Shown here: in pieces, positions 34,139 through 44,954 of the stretch
How the letters are laid out: each line of letters opens with the position of its first letter
Position numbering within the stretch: the first letter of the stretch is position 1
DNA from: Armatimonadota bacterium
GTDB lineage: Bacteria; Armatimonadota; Fimbriimonadia; Fimbriimonadales; Fimbriimonadaceae
Reading direction: 5' to 3'
Assembly: GCA_022563855.1 (NCBI GenBank)
Contig: JADFMN010000006.1
Span: 147,392 to 211,391 of the forward strand
Length of the DNA stretch: 64,000 nucleotides
Position numbers and translations under genes: made by a program
Notes under the pieces: generated by a model
Seen by the model: only the letters and a program-made list of their open reading frames with translations
Database searches by the model: none
What the model was told of the DNA's origin: nothing

Positions 34139-34846
34139 CTACAACCGTCTGATTCGCATGCTGCGGAACCATAGCGGCCCACCGTGGTCCTGGAAGCAGA
34201 TGAAGCCCTTCTCGTTCTTCCCGTAGCCCGGCATGCTGTCGAACTTGCTCGCCGCGCGGCGCTTGTCCCAGTCTTCGCTGTGCAGGACGTACTCGACGAC
34301 CAGTTCACCGTTGAGATAGTGCCAGACGTTGTTGCCTTTCTTAACGATTCGCGCGGTGTTCCACTGCCCGGCAGGGCGCAGGACTTTCTTTGTGGGGGCG
34401 TGAAGCGCGTAGTTCGCGCCGGTCATCTGCGTGTCCATAATGTCGTAAGTCGGGTCGTCGAGCAGTTGGTACTCCGGCCCGGATTGGTAAGAAGCGCCTT
34501 GGTCCTCGCTGACCAGGTAGATGATCCCGCTGTTCCCGTGCTCGTTCATTTTGAAATCAACGCGCAGGTCGAAGTCCTCGTACTCTTCGCGAGTCGAGAG
34601 GTCGCCGCCGTCGATACCTGGCGTATAGGTGATCTCGCCATCCTTCACAGTCCATCCCTTCGGCACGTCGTCGCGCTTGTACCCCTTGAAGTTCTTGAGC
34701 GACTTGCCGTCGAACAGGAGAACGAACCCTTCCCTCTTCTCTTCTGCAGTCAGCTCATTGTGGCCCGGAGTCTGGATCAGGATGCTCCACTGGCCAGCGT
34801 CGGCGGGCGACGTGAGAATGGCGGCGAAGAGAAGGACGCTCAACAT
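34139..34846 (-). CDS. DUF1080 secreted protein, copy 2
   Basis: 235 aa. Signal peptide MLSVLLFAAILTSPADAG and the same fold as copy 1: GFVLLFDGKSLKNFKGYKRDD, FDLRVDFKMNEHGNSGI, GPEYQLLDD, ALHAPTKKVLRPAGQWN, ICFQDHGGPLWFRSMRIR. Copies 1 and 2 are on the same strand and were probably tandem before repeats expanded between them. Confidence 0.92.
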   Translation of the reverse strand: MLSVLLFAAILTSPADAGQWSILIQTPGHNELTAEEKREGFVLLFDGKSLKNFKGYKRDDVPKGWTVKDGEITYTPGIDGGDLSTREEYEDFDLRVDFKMNEHGNSGIIYLVSEDQGASYQSGPEYQLLDDPTYDIMDTQMTGANYALHAPTKKVLRPAGQWNTARIVKKGNNVWHYLNGELVVEYVLHSEDWDKRRAASKFDSMPGYGKNEKGFICFQDHGGPLWFRSMRIRRL

Positions 34847-34976
34847 AACAGAATCATGTTATCCATTCTGTGGTAGCGCGTGCCACAGAACAGCCTTCGC
34901 CAAGCAAAACGAACGGCGAGGATCGGGCATCGCCCAATCCTCGCCCGGTAGTCAGAGACCAATAGATGCTGTGCGA

Positions 34977-35981
34977 CTAGTACGGAGAGTCCGGGAAGTA
35001 GAACTTCGCTGCGTTTTCAGGCGTGACCAGCTCGACGACGATCTTGATGTGCTTCGGCATGAACCGATCGAGGCTTGTCGTCATCCCGTCGCGCAGATTC
35101 GACACGGCCCAGTGCATTCCTTGAGCGATCATCGCTGGTGGGTAGGTGACGTCGGCCGGATACATCGGGTCGCCGTCCATCACGCGCTTGATGATCGACT
35201 TCTTGCCCGCGCCACCGAGGATCCAAAGATCCTTGTCGCGGCCTGCCTCTTTGAGGGCTCGCTCGATCCCCTCCGCCATGTCGTCATCGCTCGCCCAGAT
35301 CGCGTCGATCCTCGTGTCAGCGAGCTCGACCATGAGCGTCGTCGTAATGTCGAAGGCGTCTTCGGAACTCCAGTTCGCCTGCTCCTGCCGCAGAATCTTG
35401 ATCTGCGGATTTTCGTTGAACACCTTCATGGCACCGTTCACACGGTCGTCATTGACGGTCGAAGTGGCACCCTCGTAGATCAGAATGTTTCCGCCAGCCG
35501 CGCCTAGCCTGTCGACGATGAACTCCGCCGAAATCCTGCCGAACGCCGTGTTGTCGCCTTCGAGAAACAGGTTAGCGATCGTCGGGTCGGTAAACCCACG
35601 GTCGACGCTAACGATGTAGACGCCTTGGGCTGCGGCATCTCTGCCGATGCTGTCGAGCGGGCCGCTTTCGTGGCAAAGAATGATCAGAGCGTCCGGCTGC
35701 TGGACGAGCATGCCCTCGATCTGTTCCCGCTGCTCCTCGACATCGTCGGCCTCTTGGTAGATCCACTCGATATCCGGGTACATCTTCATGACCTCCTTCG
35801 CCCAGTAAGTCACTCCATCCGTCCAACCGTGGTCCCCCGACGGGATCGACACGGCGATCTTCAGTTCACGATCGATCGTCGCGGTTTCAACCGACTCTTT
35901 GTCGGCGCTGTCCGTACCACATCCGATCAGAAAAACGCCGGCCACGGTCAGCAATATCGTTGACAACAAACTTCGTTTCAT
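34977..35981 (-). CDS. Sugar ABC transporter substrate-binding lipoprotein (RbsB type)
   Basis: 334 aa. Lipobox LIGC (Cys21), then a periplasmic-binding-protein type I fold: LKIAVSIPSGDHGWTDGVTYWAKE, QREQIEGMLVQQPDALII, YIVSVDRGF, AIWASDDDMAEGI. Last of a three-gene operon (ATPase, permease, binding protein). The ligand, probably a pentose or deoxysugar, is not determined by sequence. Confidence 0.92.
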   Translation of the reverse strand: MKRSLLSTILLTVAGVFLIGCGTDSADKESVETATIDRELKIAVSIPSGDHGWTDGVTYWAKEVMKMYPDIEWIYQEADDVEEQREQIEGMLVQQPDALIILCHESGPLDSIGRDAAAQGVYIVSVDRGFTDPTIANLFLEGDNTAFGRISAEFIVDRLGAAGGNILIYEGATSTVNDDRVNGAMKVFNENPQIKILRQEQANWSSEDAFDITTTLMVELADTRIDAIWASDDDMAEGIERALKEAGRDKDLWILGGAGKKSIIKRVMDGDPMYPADVTYPPAMIAQGMHWAVSNLRDGMTTSLDRFMPKHIKIVVELVTPENAAKFYFPDSPY

Positions 35982-36002
35982 AAGCTCAAATCCTCTCGCA
36001 GA

Positions 36003-37004
36003 CTAGTTCCGATCTCCCTGGCCCCTTTGCATCAGGACCGCGATCAATATGATGGCACCTTTCACGAAGTCCTGCCAATCGCTGGAGACGTTCATCAGCA
36101 CCAGCAGGTTGGAAATTACCGCAAGGATCATCACTCCTACCACGGTGCCCCATATCCGTCCCTTGCCGCCGGCGAGCGACGTTCCGCCGATCACGACCGC
36201 CGCAATGGCGTCCAATTCGTAGAACACGCCGGTCTGCTGTGGCGCTATCGCGCTGTATCTCACGGCCTGGACGACTGCCGCAAGACCGACGCACAGGCCG
36301 AGCAGCGTATACGCGATAGCGCGGACGCTCTTGGCGTTGATGCCGGAGTACCTGGCTGCTCTTTCGTTCGCCCCGACCGCCACGACGTGACGACCGAAAG
36401 CAGTCTTGCTCAGGAGCACGCCGTACGCCAGAGCGACCGCGACGAACAGCATGATTCCCCAAGTGACCATAACAGGTTCGCCGTTCGGGAGCTGTGCGCC
36501 GGGGATGGCGATGCCCTTCGACGCAAGCTCCTCGAAGACCAGGCTGTCCGCCTTCACTTGGCCACCGCCTGCGACGACCTTGGTCAGCGACCGGAAGGCG
36601 ACCAAGCCGCCCAACGTCGCGATGAACGGCGCAACTCGACCGACCGTCACCAAGAGCGCGTTGAACGCGCCGACTGCAACGCCAACGACGACAACGATCA
36701 GCATTGCAAGCGCGATGACTGGGCCCTCCGAACCGCCGTTGGCGAGCTGGCCGTTCATGAACTTCAGGCCGATGACAGCGGACAGGGCGACCGCAGACCC
36801 GACAGAGAGATCGATCCCTCTCGTCATGATGACGACAGTCATGCCGACCGCGATGATGCCGACGGCGGCGCTCTGGTTGACGATGTTGCGCAGGTTGACG
36901 GCGCTCAGAAACGTGTCGGTCTTCCAAATTGCCGCAATGACGATCAGCGCGATCAGCGCGACGAGGACGCCGTACTCCTGCATGAATTTTACGAACTTGT
37001 TCAC
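36003..37004 (-). CDS. Sugar ABC transporter permease (RbsC type)
   Basis: 333 aa, about ten hydrophobic segments. RbsC-family markers: NLRNIVNQSAAVGIIAVGMTVVIMTRGIDLSVGS and the ATPase-contact region GVFYELDAIAAVVIGGTSLAGGKG (cores only). Its start overlaps the ATPase stop by 4 bp. Confidence 0.93.
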   Translation of the reverse strand: MNKFVKFMQEYGVLVALIALIVIAAIWKTDTFLSAVNLRNIVNQSAAVGIIAVGMTVVIMTRGIDLSVGSAVALSAVIGLKFMNGQLANGGSEGPVIALAMLIVVVVGVAVGAFNALLVTVGRVAPFIATLGGLVAFRSLTKVVAGGGQVKADSLVFEELASKGIAIPGAQLPNGEPVMVTWGIMLFVAVALAYGVLLSKTAFGRHVVAVGANERAARYSGINAKSVRAIAYTLLGLCVGLAAVVQAVRYSAIAPQQTGVFYELDAIAAVVIGGTSLAGGKGRIWGTVVGVMILAVISNLLVLMNVSSDWQDFVKGAIILIAVLMQRGQGDRN

Positions 37005-38485
37005 GCCGCGCCGACTCCTGCCGCGAGTTGCATGATGTTCTCTTCAGTGATATTCTCGCCGACAAGTTCGCCGACGATCCGGCCTTCGCGCATCACATAG
37101 ACCCGGTGACAGAGCCCAATGATCTCGGGCAGTTCGGAGCTGATCAAGATCGTCGCCAGCCCTTGCTCCGAAAACTTGTGGACGAGGTTGTAGATCTCCC
37201 TCTTCGCGCCGACGTCGACGCCGCGCGTGGGTTCGTCGAGCATCAGCACTTTCGGTTCGAGGTCGAGCCATTTGGCGATCGCGACTTTCTGCTGGTTCCC
37301 GCCGCTCATGTAGAGGAGCGGCGCCTTCAAGTCTCCGACCCGGATGTCGAGATCCTTCTGCCAACGCTCGGCGGTCTGCCGCTCGCGCTTCTTGTCGATC
37401 AGCGGTCGGGCGTACTTCGAGAGGTTTGCGAGCGTCGTGTTCTCGATCGCGTTCATGTCGAGCACGAGCCCCGAGCCTTTGCGGTCCTCGGAGACGTAGG
37501 CGATGCCATGCTTCGCCGCCTGTTTCGGCGACTTGCAAGTGATACTTTTTCCCATCAGTTCGATGGTGCCCGACCGCATGGGCCGCGCGCCGACGATCGC
37601 CTCGCACAGTTCGCTTCGACCGGAGCCGATCAGCCCCGCGAGCCCGACGATCTCGCCTGGGCGCACGTTGATCGTAGCGCCTCTCACTCCCTCTGCGACT
37701 ATGTCCTTCGCAATCAAAGCCGGATCGCCGCTCGGCATCTCTGTCTTCGGCGGATAGACGTCGCCGATCTCTCGTCCGACCATGTGGTTCGCCAACTGAG
37801 TTTCCGTGGCTGCTCCGCGTTCGAGCGTCGTCACGAGTTTCCCGTCGCGCAACACGGTGATGCGGTCGGCCACCGTTACTACCTCGGCGAGGCGGTGGCT
37901 GATGTAGATGACGGTCGCATCTTGACCGCGAAGATCGCTGATGAGTTTGAACAGCGACTCAACTTCGCGATCGCTTAGCACGGCCGTCGGCTCGTCCATG
38001 ATGAGGATCGACGCCTCTTGCGACAGCGCCTTGGCGATCTCGACTAGCTGTTTGCCCGCGATCGAGAGGTCCGCGACCCTGGTCGTCGCGTCGAACCCGG
38101 CGCTCACTCTCTTTAGGATTGCGTTCGTCTTCTCGATCATCTGCCGCTTGTCCAACAGGTAGAACTTTCGAGGCTCATTGCCGAGGAACACGTTTTCGGC
38201 GACGGTCAGGTCGTCGACGACGTCCAGCTCTTGGTGGATCATCGCAATGCCGAGCGAAAGCGCGTGGCGAACCCCCCGAATTTGAACCGCCGCGCCATCC
38301 AGGAGGACTTGGCCGCTCGTCGGCTCTTGCAGACCGCACAGAATGCGCATCAGCGTACTCTTGCCGGCCCCGTTTTCGCCGATGACCGCGTGAACCTCGC
38401 CCGGATCGAAAGCCAGGGACACACCGTCCAGCGCGCGGACGGCGGGAAACTGCATCGTGACGTCGCGGACTTCGAGCTTCGGCAC
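37001..38485 (-). CDS. Sugar ABC transporter ATPase (RbsA type, two nucleotide-binding domains)
   Basis: 494 aa from GTG 38485 (VPKLEVRDVTMQFP); the frame is open to 38674 but that part looks like intergenic repeat translation. Domain 1: Walker A GENGAGKSTLM, signature LSIAGKQLVEIAKAL, Walker B ILIMDEPTA. Domain 2: degenerate Walker A GLIGSGRSEL, signature MSGGNQQKVAIAKWL, Walker B VLMLDEPTRGVD. Length fits the ~500-aa family. First gene of the importer operon. Confidence 0.93.
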   Translation of the reverse strand: MPKLEVRDVTMQFPAVRALDGVSLAFDPGEVHAVIGENGAGKSTLMRILCGLQEPTSGQVLLDGAAVQIRGVRHALSLGIAMIHQELDVVDDLTVAENVFLGNEPRKFYLLDKRQMIEKTNAILKRVSAGFDATTRVADLSIAGKQLVEIAKALSQEASILIMDEPTAVLSDREVESLFKLISDLRGQDATVIYISHRLAEVVTVADRITVLRDGKLVTTLERGAATETQLANHMVGREIGDVYPPKTEMPSGDPALIAKDIVAEGVRGATINVRPGEIVGLAGLIGSGRSELCEAIVGARPMRSGTIELMGKSITCKSPKQAAKHGIAYVSEDRKGSGLVLDMNAIENTTLANLSKYARPLIDKKRERQTAERWQKDLDIRVGDLKAPLLYMSGGNQQKVAIAKWLDLEPKVLMLDEPTRGVDVGAKREIYNLVHKFSEQGLATILISSELPEIIGLCHRVYVMREGRIVGELVGENITEENIMQLAAGVGAA

Positions 38486-39050
38486 CGCATGCGAGGGTAC
38501 CCCGGCGTGCTGTTCGTTTGATCGATGCTCGCTGCCCCCTCCTATCCTCCCCCGGCCACGATAGCATCGTGAATGCGGAATTGTTGCGGACCTGGGGAGG
38601 GATTTCTTGGCAGGGCGAGCGTCCTCGCGACACTGTGCTCGCGCCCGACATGCAGGTCTGGAGACCCGCACCACGATTCTTGCAGTTTCACCCTAGAGGG
38701 TGGTGCTCCTGCGACACCGCTTTCTCTGCTGTTCGCGCCTTCTGCGGAAAGGACTTTGTCTGATTCGCCCCCTCACCCTAACCCTCTCCCTCAAGGGGAG
38801 AGGGACCGCTGTGCGTCCGCCACTCGGGACTCAGCACCAGTCCGGGCGACGCTTGCACGCGCGGAGCTGACGCTCTTTCTTTCTGATGCGCGTATTTCGA
38901 GCGTTTCGGGACAGAGACCGATGGCATGCGTTCCAAATCTAGGGACTCGGGACTGAATACTCGGGACTCCCCCGTGGGCAGCGAACGGCGCGATAGCCCG
39001 TGAGCAACCAGGGGTTGCGTGTCCAGGCGTCGTGAAGCTAATCTAGGGTC
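38486..39050. repeat. Intergenic region with dispersed repeats
   Basis: 565 bp without a credible gene. A GGGTGGTGCTCCTGCGACACC element (38699-38720) resembles 33.53 kb; a CCCTCACCCTAACCCTCTCC/GGGGAGAGGG palindrome lies at 38764-38808; GGGACTCGGGACT-type words occur at 38825 and 38940-38970, as at 10.68 kb. Promoters for rbsA and the ThuA gene must lie here but I cannot define them. Confidence 0.75.
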
Positions 39051-39807
39051 GTGATAGGATTACTGCTGTTTGCAGCAAGCGCACAGAGCGACACATTCGG
39101 TCGAACGGAGACCGTGCCCGCTGGCCTGCGGGTGTTCGTGTTCTCTCGAACGACGGGGTTCCGGCACGGATCGATCGACGCTGGAAAGAAGATGTTTCGC
39201 GAACTGGCCGCCGAAAATGACTGGCTGGCAACGTTTTCTGAAAACCCGGAAGACATCCGTGAGGGAATCCTTCGAGGCTTTGACGCCGTCGTGTTCCTCA
39301 ACACAACCGGCGACATTCTTGACGATGCGCAGCAGAAGGAGTTCGAGCTGTACATTCGCAAGGGCGGCGGCTTTTTGGGCATCCATTCTGCGGCAGATAC
39401 GGAGTACGGCTGGGAGTGGTACGGCGGTCTCGTCGGCGGTTACTTCAAAGGCCATCCGGCGGTGCAGGATGCGAAGGTGATGGTCGTCGACCGCGAGCAT
39501 CCGGCTACGAAGTTCCTGCCGGAAGTCTGGGTGCGCAAGGACGAGTGGTACGACTACCGTGCAATACCGGCAGAAGGGGTTCGCATCCTCGCGCGGCTCG
39601 ACACCGGCAGCTACAACGGCCACACGATGGGCGACGATCACCCGATCATGTGGTGCCACGAATACGAGGGAGGGCGGGCTTTCTACACGGGGTTTGGCCA
39701 CACGAACGAGTCGTATTCCGACCCGATGTTTCGCCGCCTGATAACGCAGGCGATCGTCTGGCTGGCAGAAGCGAAGAAACAAGTCCCGTGCGGAGTGCTG
39801 CGTCCGA

Positions 39808-39815
<8 letters not shown>
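39051..39815 (+). CDS. ThuA-domain protein
   Basis: 254 aa from a GTG start. Class-I glutamine-amidotransferase-like ThuA fold: [75 protein letters not shown] short hydrophobic N-terminus may be a signal peptide. Linked to sugar use in other bacteria; reaction unknown. Converges with the DUF1501 gene with 8 bp overlap. Confidence 0.92.
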
Positions 39816-41340
<1,525 letters not shown>

Positions 41341-41373
41341 TTCGTTCCTCTACTGGGGATTGTATCATAGTGG

Positions 41374-41643
41374 GGGCCTCTTTGAGGAACGTCGCCTGGT
41401 TGTCGCCAGCCTTCGGCGTCGTCTAGTTGTCGCCTGGTTGTCGCCAGCCTTCGGCGTCGCCTGGTTGTCGCCTGCCTTCGGCGTCGCCTGGTAGTCGTTT
41501 GGTTGTCGCCAAGTCGTCGCCAAGTCGACCAGGCGACAGCGAAGCGGCCGACAGCGAAGCGGCCGACAGCAAAGCGGCCGACAGCAAAGCGGCCGACAGC
41601 GAAGCGGACGACGGCGAAGCGGCCGACAGCAAAGCGGACGACG
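41374..41643. repeat. GCCTTCGGCGTCG and CGACAGCGAAGCGGC tandem repeats
   Basis: 41341-41650 has no gene. The left part repeats a ~27-bp unit (TTGTCGCC-AGCCTTCGGCGTCG-CCTGG, about four degraded copies). The right part has seven 15-bp units (CGACAGCGAAGCGGC, 41534-41638), ending 8 bp before the stop of the next minus-strand gene. Confidence 0.9.
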
Positions 41644-41650
41644 CCCCTGC

Positions 41651-44599
41651 TTAGTGCTGCGTCAAGACCTCGTCCAGATTCAGGACAAGGTTGCAGACCA
41701 TCGACCACGCCGCAAGCTCGATCCGGTCAAGAGATTCGTCGAAAGGCGACTCGCCCGTGGTCAGCAGCCCTTCGACGCCGTCCGCGTCATTCGCAAAATG
41801 TGCTTTCTGCCGTTCGTACGCCTTGCCCACAAGGTCCAGCTCAACGCTAGTCGGCTTTCTGGAGGTGACCTTCTTGAAGAGCCAAGCCGCGCGTTCGCGA
41901 TTATCGTCCGATGAGGCCATGACGAGCTCTGCCAGCTTTCGCGAGGCCTCTACGAACTGCGGGTCGTTCATGACCGCGAGCGCCTGCATCGGCGTGTTCG
42001 TCCGCGACCGCCTGACGACGCACGCTTCGCGCGTAGGCGCGTCGAAGATCGCCATCGTCGCCGGTGGCGCCGTTCGCTTCCAGAACGTGTAGATGCTCCG
42101 CCTGTACAGTGCGTCGCCGGTATCCTGCATATAGTTGGCCGTGTTGCTTCTTGTGTAGCCGACGGCTTCCCAAAGGCCTTCCGGCTGGTAGGGGTTGACG
42201 CCCTTGCCGCCCATCTTTTCGACCAGCAGACCGCTGAGATAGAGCGCTTGGTCGCGGATCACCTCGGCGTCGAGCCGGAAGCGAGGGCCGTGGGAGAACA
42301 GCCTGTTCAGCGGATCGCTTTCTGCCGCCTCGGGGCTGACGACGGCGCTCTGCCGAAACGTCGCGCTGGTCACGATCTGTCTGTGCAGGGCCTTCATGCT
42401 CCAGCCGTTATCGATGAACGAGGTCGCGAGGTAGTCGAGCAGCTCCGGGTGGGTCGGCCACTCGCCTCGGCTGCCGAAGTCCTCGCTCGTCAGGACGATC
42501 CCGGTTCCAAAGTGCCTCTGCCAAACCCGGTTGACGAAGACGCGTGAGACCAGCGGGTTCTTCGGGTCCGTCAGCCAGTGCGCCAGCGCGAGCCGATCTG
42601 CCTTGGTGCCTGTCGGCAGCGAGCCGAATTTCACGGGGATGCCGCGCTCGACCTTCTGTAGCGGCTGGTCGTACTCGCCGCGACGAAGAACGAACGCCTC
42701 GCGCGGCTTATCCATCTCCTTCGCGACGTAAGTCGAAGGCAGAGAGTCGTTCAGCCTCGTCAGGTCGGCGTCGTACCCCCTGTACAGCTCCGCGTCCTTA
42801 GAATCGGGGCCGCCGGTCAGGTACAGCCCATTGAGCAGCAGCGTCTCTTCTTCCGACAACTCTTTCTCAGAGAGCGCGACGGCGCGCTCGATCGTCGGCG
42901 AGCCAGAGTTGAAGTACACGCCGTCCGCGCCGCCCGCGTTGACGATTTTCACGAGCAAGGTGTGCGTTCCGGCTTCCACAGTAGTCGTCGCACTGTCCTG
43001 GTTCGGCGCCACGCCGCGCTGAGCCTTGTTCTGGTGCACCAGTTTGTCGTCGATCCAAACTTTGATCGCGTCGTCGCTGCCGAGGCTCAAGCTGATCTCC
43101 TGCGAGATCGGAACGTCGATCGTCGTCCTCAGGTAGACCGCCGCGTTGTCCTTGCCGATTATGGTCGCTTTCGTCTCGCCGAGCTTGTACTCGAACTCCT
43201 TCCACTCGGTCTCAACGTCCTCGCCGCCGGGCTCCGGGCCGAAGTCCTTGTCGTACGCTTCGTCGAAGTCCTTTGCGGCGAACGCGGCTGTCGTCTCCCA
43301 ACCGCTGAACCGCGGTTGCTTGGTCGCAAGGTCTGCCGCCCACTCCCTCGCAGAGTCGATGTCTGCCCTGCCGGCGAAGAACTTCTTGAACCGCTCGAGC
43401 CGCTTGACTCGCAGATCCTGTTCTGGTGTCGGCGCCTTCATGACCGGCTCTGGCAGCAGGCTGTTCCCGTCCATCACGGCGTCCGACGTGCTGTTGAAGA
43501 ACGCGAACATCCGGTAGTAGTCTTCCTGCGTGATCGGGTCGTACTTGTGGTCGTGGCACCGTGCGCAGGTCAGGGTCATTCCGAGGAAAACGGTGGCGGT
43601 CGTCTCGATGCGGTCGAACGTGTTCTTGGCCTGGAACTCCGCGACGATCACGCCCCCCTCGTTCGTCGTCGGGTTCATGCGGACGTACCCTGTCGCGATC
43701 ATCTGGTCGGTGGTCGGCGCAGGCAGAAGATCGCCGGCGAGCTGCCACACGGTGAAGTCGTCGAACGGTAGGTCGTCGTTCAGGGCGCGCACGACCCAGT
43801 CGCGGTACGGCCAGATCGAACGCTCGTTGTCGAGGTGCAGGCCGTGGGTGTCGCCGTAGCGGACTGCGTCGAGCCAGTACCGCGCCTGGTGCTCGCCGTA
43901 TCGCGGGTTTGCGAGCAGGCCGTCGACTACTTGTTCATAGGCGTCGCCGCTTTCGTCGGCAAGGAACGCTTCGACCTCTTCAGCGGTCGGCGGAAGGCCG
44001 ATGAGCGTGAGGTATGCGCGTCGGATCAGCGTCGTCTTGTCTGCTTCGGCATTTGGCTTCAGACCTTCTTCTTCCAGGCGGTTGAGAACGAAGTAGTCGA
44101 TGCCGTTCTTCGTCCAGCCGGATTGCTTCACCGGCGGCAGTTCGGGCAGTACCGGTGGTTTGTAGGACCAGTGGACGCCGTACTCGGCGCCCGATGCGAT
44201 CCACGCACGGAGAACCTCGATCTCCTCTTCGTTCAGAGGCGCGATCGACGAGTCGGCCGGCGGCATCCGCATCTCCAGGTTTGAAGTCGACGCTCGCAAC
44301 AGTGCCAGCGACGCGTCGGGGTCGCCGGGGACGATCGCATAGTAGCCGCCGCGATCGCCGGTCGCGACTTCGAAGAGGTCAAGTCTGAGGGTGTTGACGC
44401 GGGCGCCTTCGTCCGGTCCGTGGCAAGGGAAGCAGTGCTGGGTCAGAATCGGAAGCACGTCCCGGCTGAAGATGATCTCCTTCTTTACGGTCGGCGGTTT
44501 CGGTTCGCTCGCCTCTGCCGACGGCCAGGCACGACTGATTCCAACGAGGAAACAGATCGCGCTGAGCGACACTAGAATCATCCGGCCTGTGCTGCGCAT
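41651..44599 (-). CDS. Planctomycete cytochrome C / DUF1549 / DUF1553 protein (PSD1 type)
   Basis: 982 aa from ATG 44599 with a signal peptide ([19 protein letters not shown]). N-terminal haem-binding PSCyt1 domain with CFPCH at 56-60, then DUF1549 ([57 protein letters not shown], a second haem-like [12 protein letters not shown]), a PA14-like insert ([21 protein letters not shown]), and DUF1553 ([47 protein letters not shown]). Partner of the DUF1501 gene 310 bp downstream. Thought to be periplasmic redox proteins of polysaccharide turnover. Confidence 0.95.
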   Translation of the reverse strand: MRSTGRMILVSLSAICFLVGISRAWPSAEASEPKPPTVKKEIIFSRDVLPILTQHCFPCHGPDEGARVNTLRLDLFEVATGDRGGYYAIVPGDPDASLALLRASTSNLEMRMPPADSSIAPLNEEEIEVLRAWIASGAEYGVHWSYKPPVLPELPPVKQSGWTKNGIDYFVLNRLEEEGLKPNAEADKTTLIRRAYLTLIGLPPTAEEVEAFLADESGDAYEQVVDGLLANPRYGEHQARYWLDAVRYGDTHGLHLDNERSIWPYRDWVVRALNDDLPFDDFTVWQLAGDLLPAPTTDQMIATGYVRMNPTTNEGGVIVAEFQAKNTFDRIETTATVFLGMTLTCARCHDHKYDPITQEDYYRMFAFFNSTSDAVMDGNSLLPEPVMKAPTPEQDLRVKRLERFKKFFAGRADIDSAREWAADLATKQPRFSGWETTAAFAAKDFDEAYDKDFGPEPGGEDVETEWKEFEYKLGETKATIIGKDNAAVYLRTTIDVPISQEISLSLGSDDAIKVWIDDKLVHQNKAQRGVAPNQDSATTTVEAGTHTLLVKIVNAGGADGVYFNSGSPTIERAVALSEKELSEEETLLLNGLYLTGGPDSKDAELYRGYDADLTRLNDSLPSTYVAKEMDKPREAFVLRRGEYDQPLQKVERGIPVKFGSLPTGTKADRLALAHWLTDPKNPLVSRVFVNRVWQRHFGTGIVLTSEDFGSRGEWPTHPELLDYLATSFIDNGWSMKALHRQIVTSATFRQSAVVSPEAAESDPLNRLFSHGPRFRLDAEVIRDQALYLSGLLVEKMGGKGVNPYQPEGLWEAVGYTRSNTANYMQDTGDALYRRSIYTFWKRTAPPATMAIFDAPTREACVVRRSRTNTPMQALAVMNDPQFVEASRKLAELVMASSDDNRERAAWLFKKVTSRKPTSVELDLVGKAYERQKAHFANDADGVEGLLTTGESPFDESLDRIELAAWSMVCNLVLNLDEVLTQH

Positions 44600-44611
44600 A
44601 CAATTCACTCC

Positions 44612-44720
44612 GTCGCCCGACTCCCGTCCGTCGCCTGCCTCCGGCGTCGTCTGCCTTCGGCGTCGTCTCGTCCCCCCGGCGACGATCTGGCGACTACTAG
44701 GCGACCACCCGGCGACGCTT
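44612..44720. repeat. CTGCCTTCGGCGTCG-family repeats upstream of the PSD1 gene
   Basis: Degraded copies of the same word family that lies 3' of the gene (41.4 kb), plus GGCGAC words in the opposite sense. The rest of 44600-44954 shows nothing recognisable besides the likely promoter zone of the next gene. Confidence 0.75.
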
Positions 44721-44954
44721 CCTATATTATGATTGATCGAAGCCCCGCCGCAACCTGTTGTGCTTCGGAATCCATGACTTCTCGACGCCAGGCACAAGCG
44801 TCAGGGATTCGCGCGAGTGAGGAACTGGAGTCAGCAGCGCGAGCTACTTCCCCCGGTGAATCTACCGGGATTGCGAGGCGCGTTTGAGTCTAAGCCGTCG
44901 CGGTCTGGGGTATTTTAGAAGTTCGGTACTGTGAATCTGTACTAGAGAGGGAAC

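Noticed and set aside
33590..34226. Long ORFs in three frames across the repeat hub
   Set aside because: They are Pro/Asn/Thr/Glu-rich translations of CCGAAC repeats with no start signal or homologous domain.
41503..41850. ORF with repeated AKRPT peptides
   Set aside because: It is the plus-strand translation of the 15-bp tandem and runs into the PSD1 gene antisense; no ribosome site.
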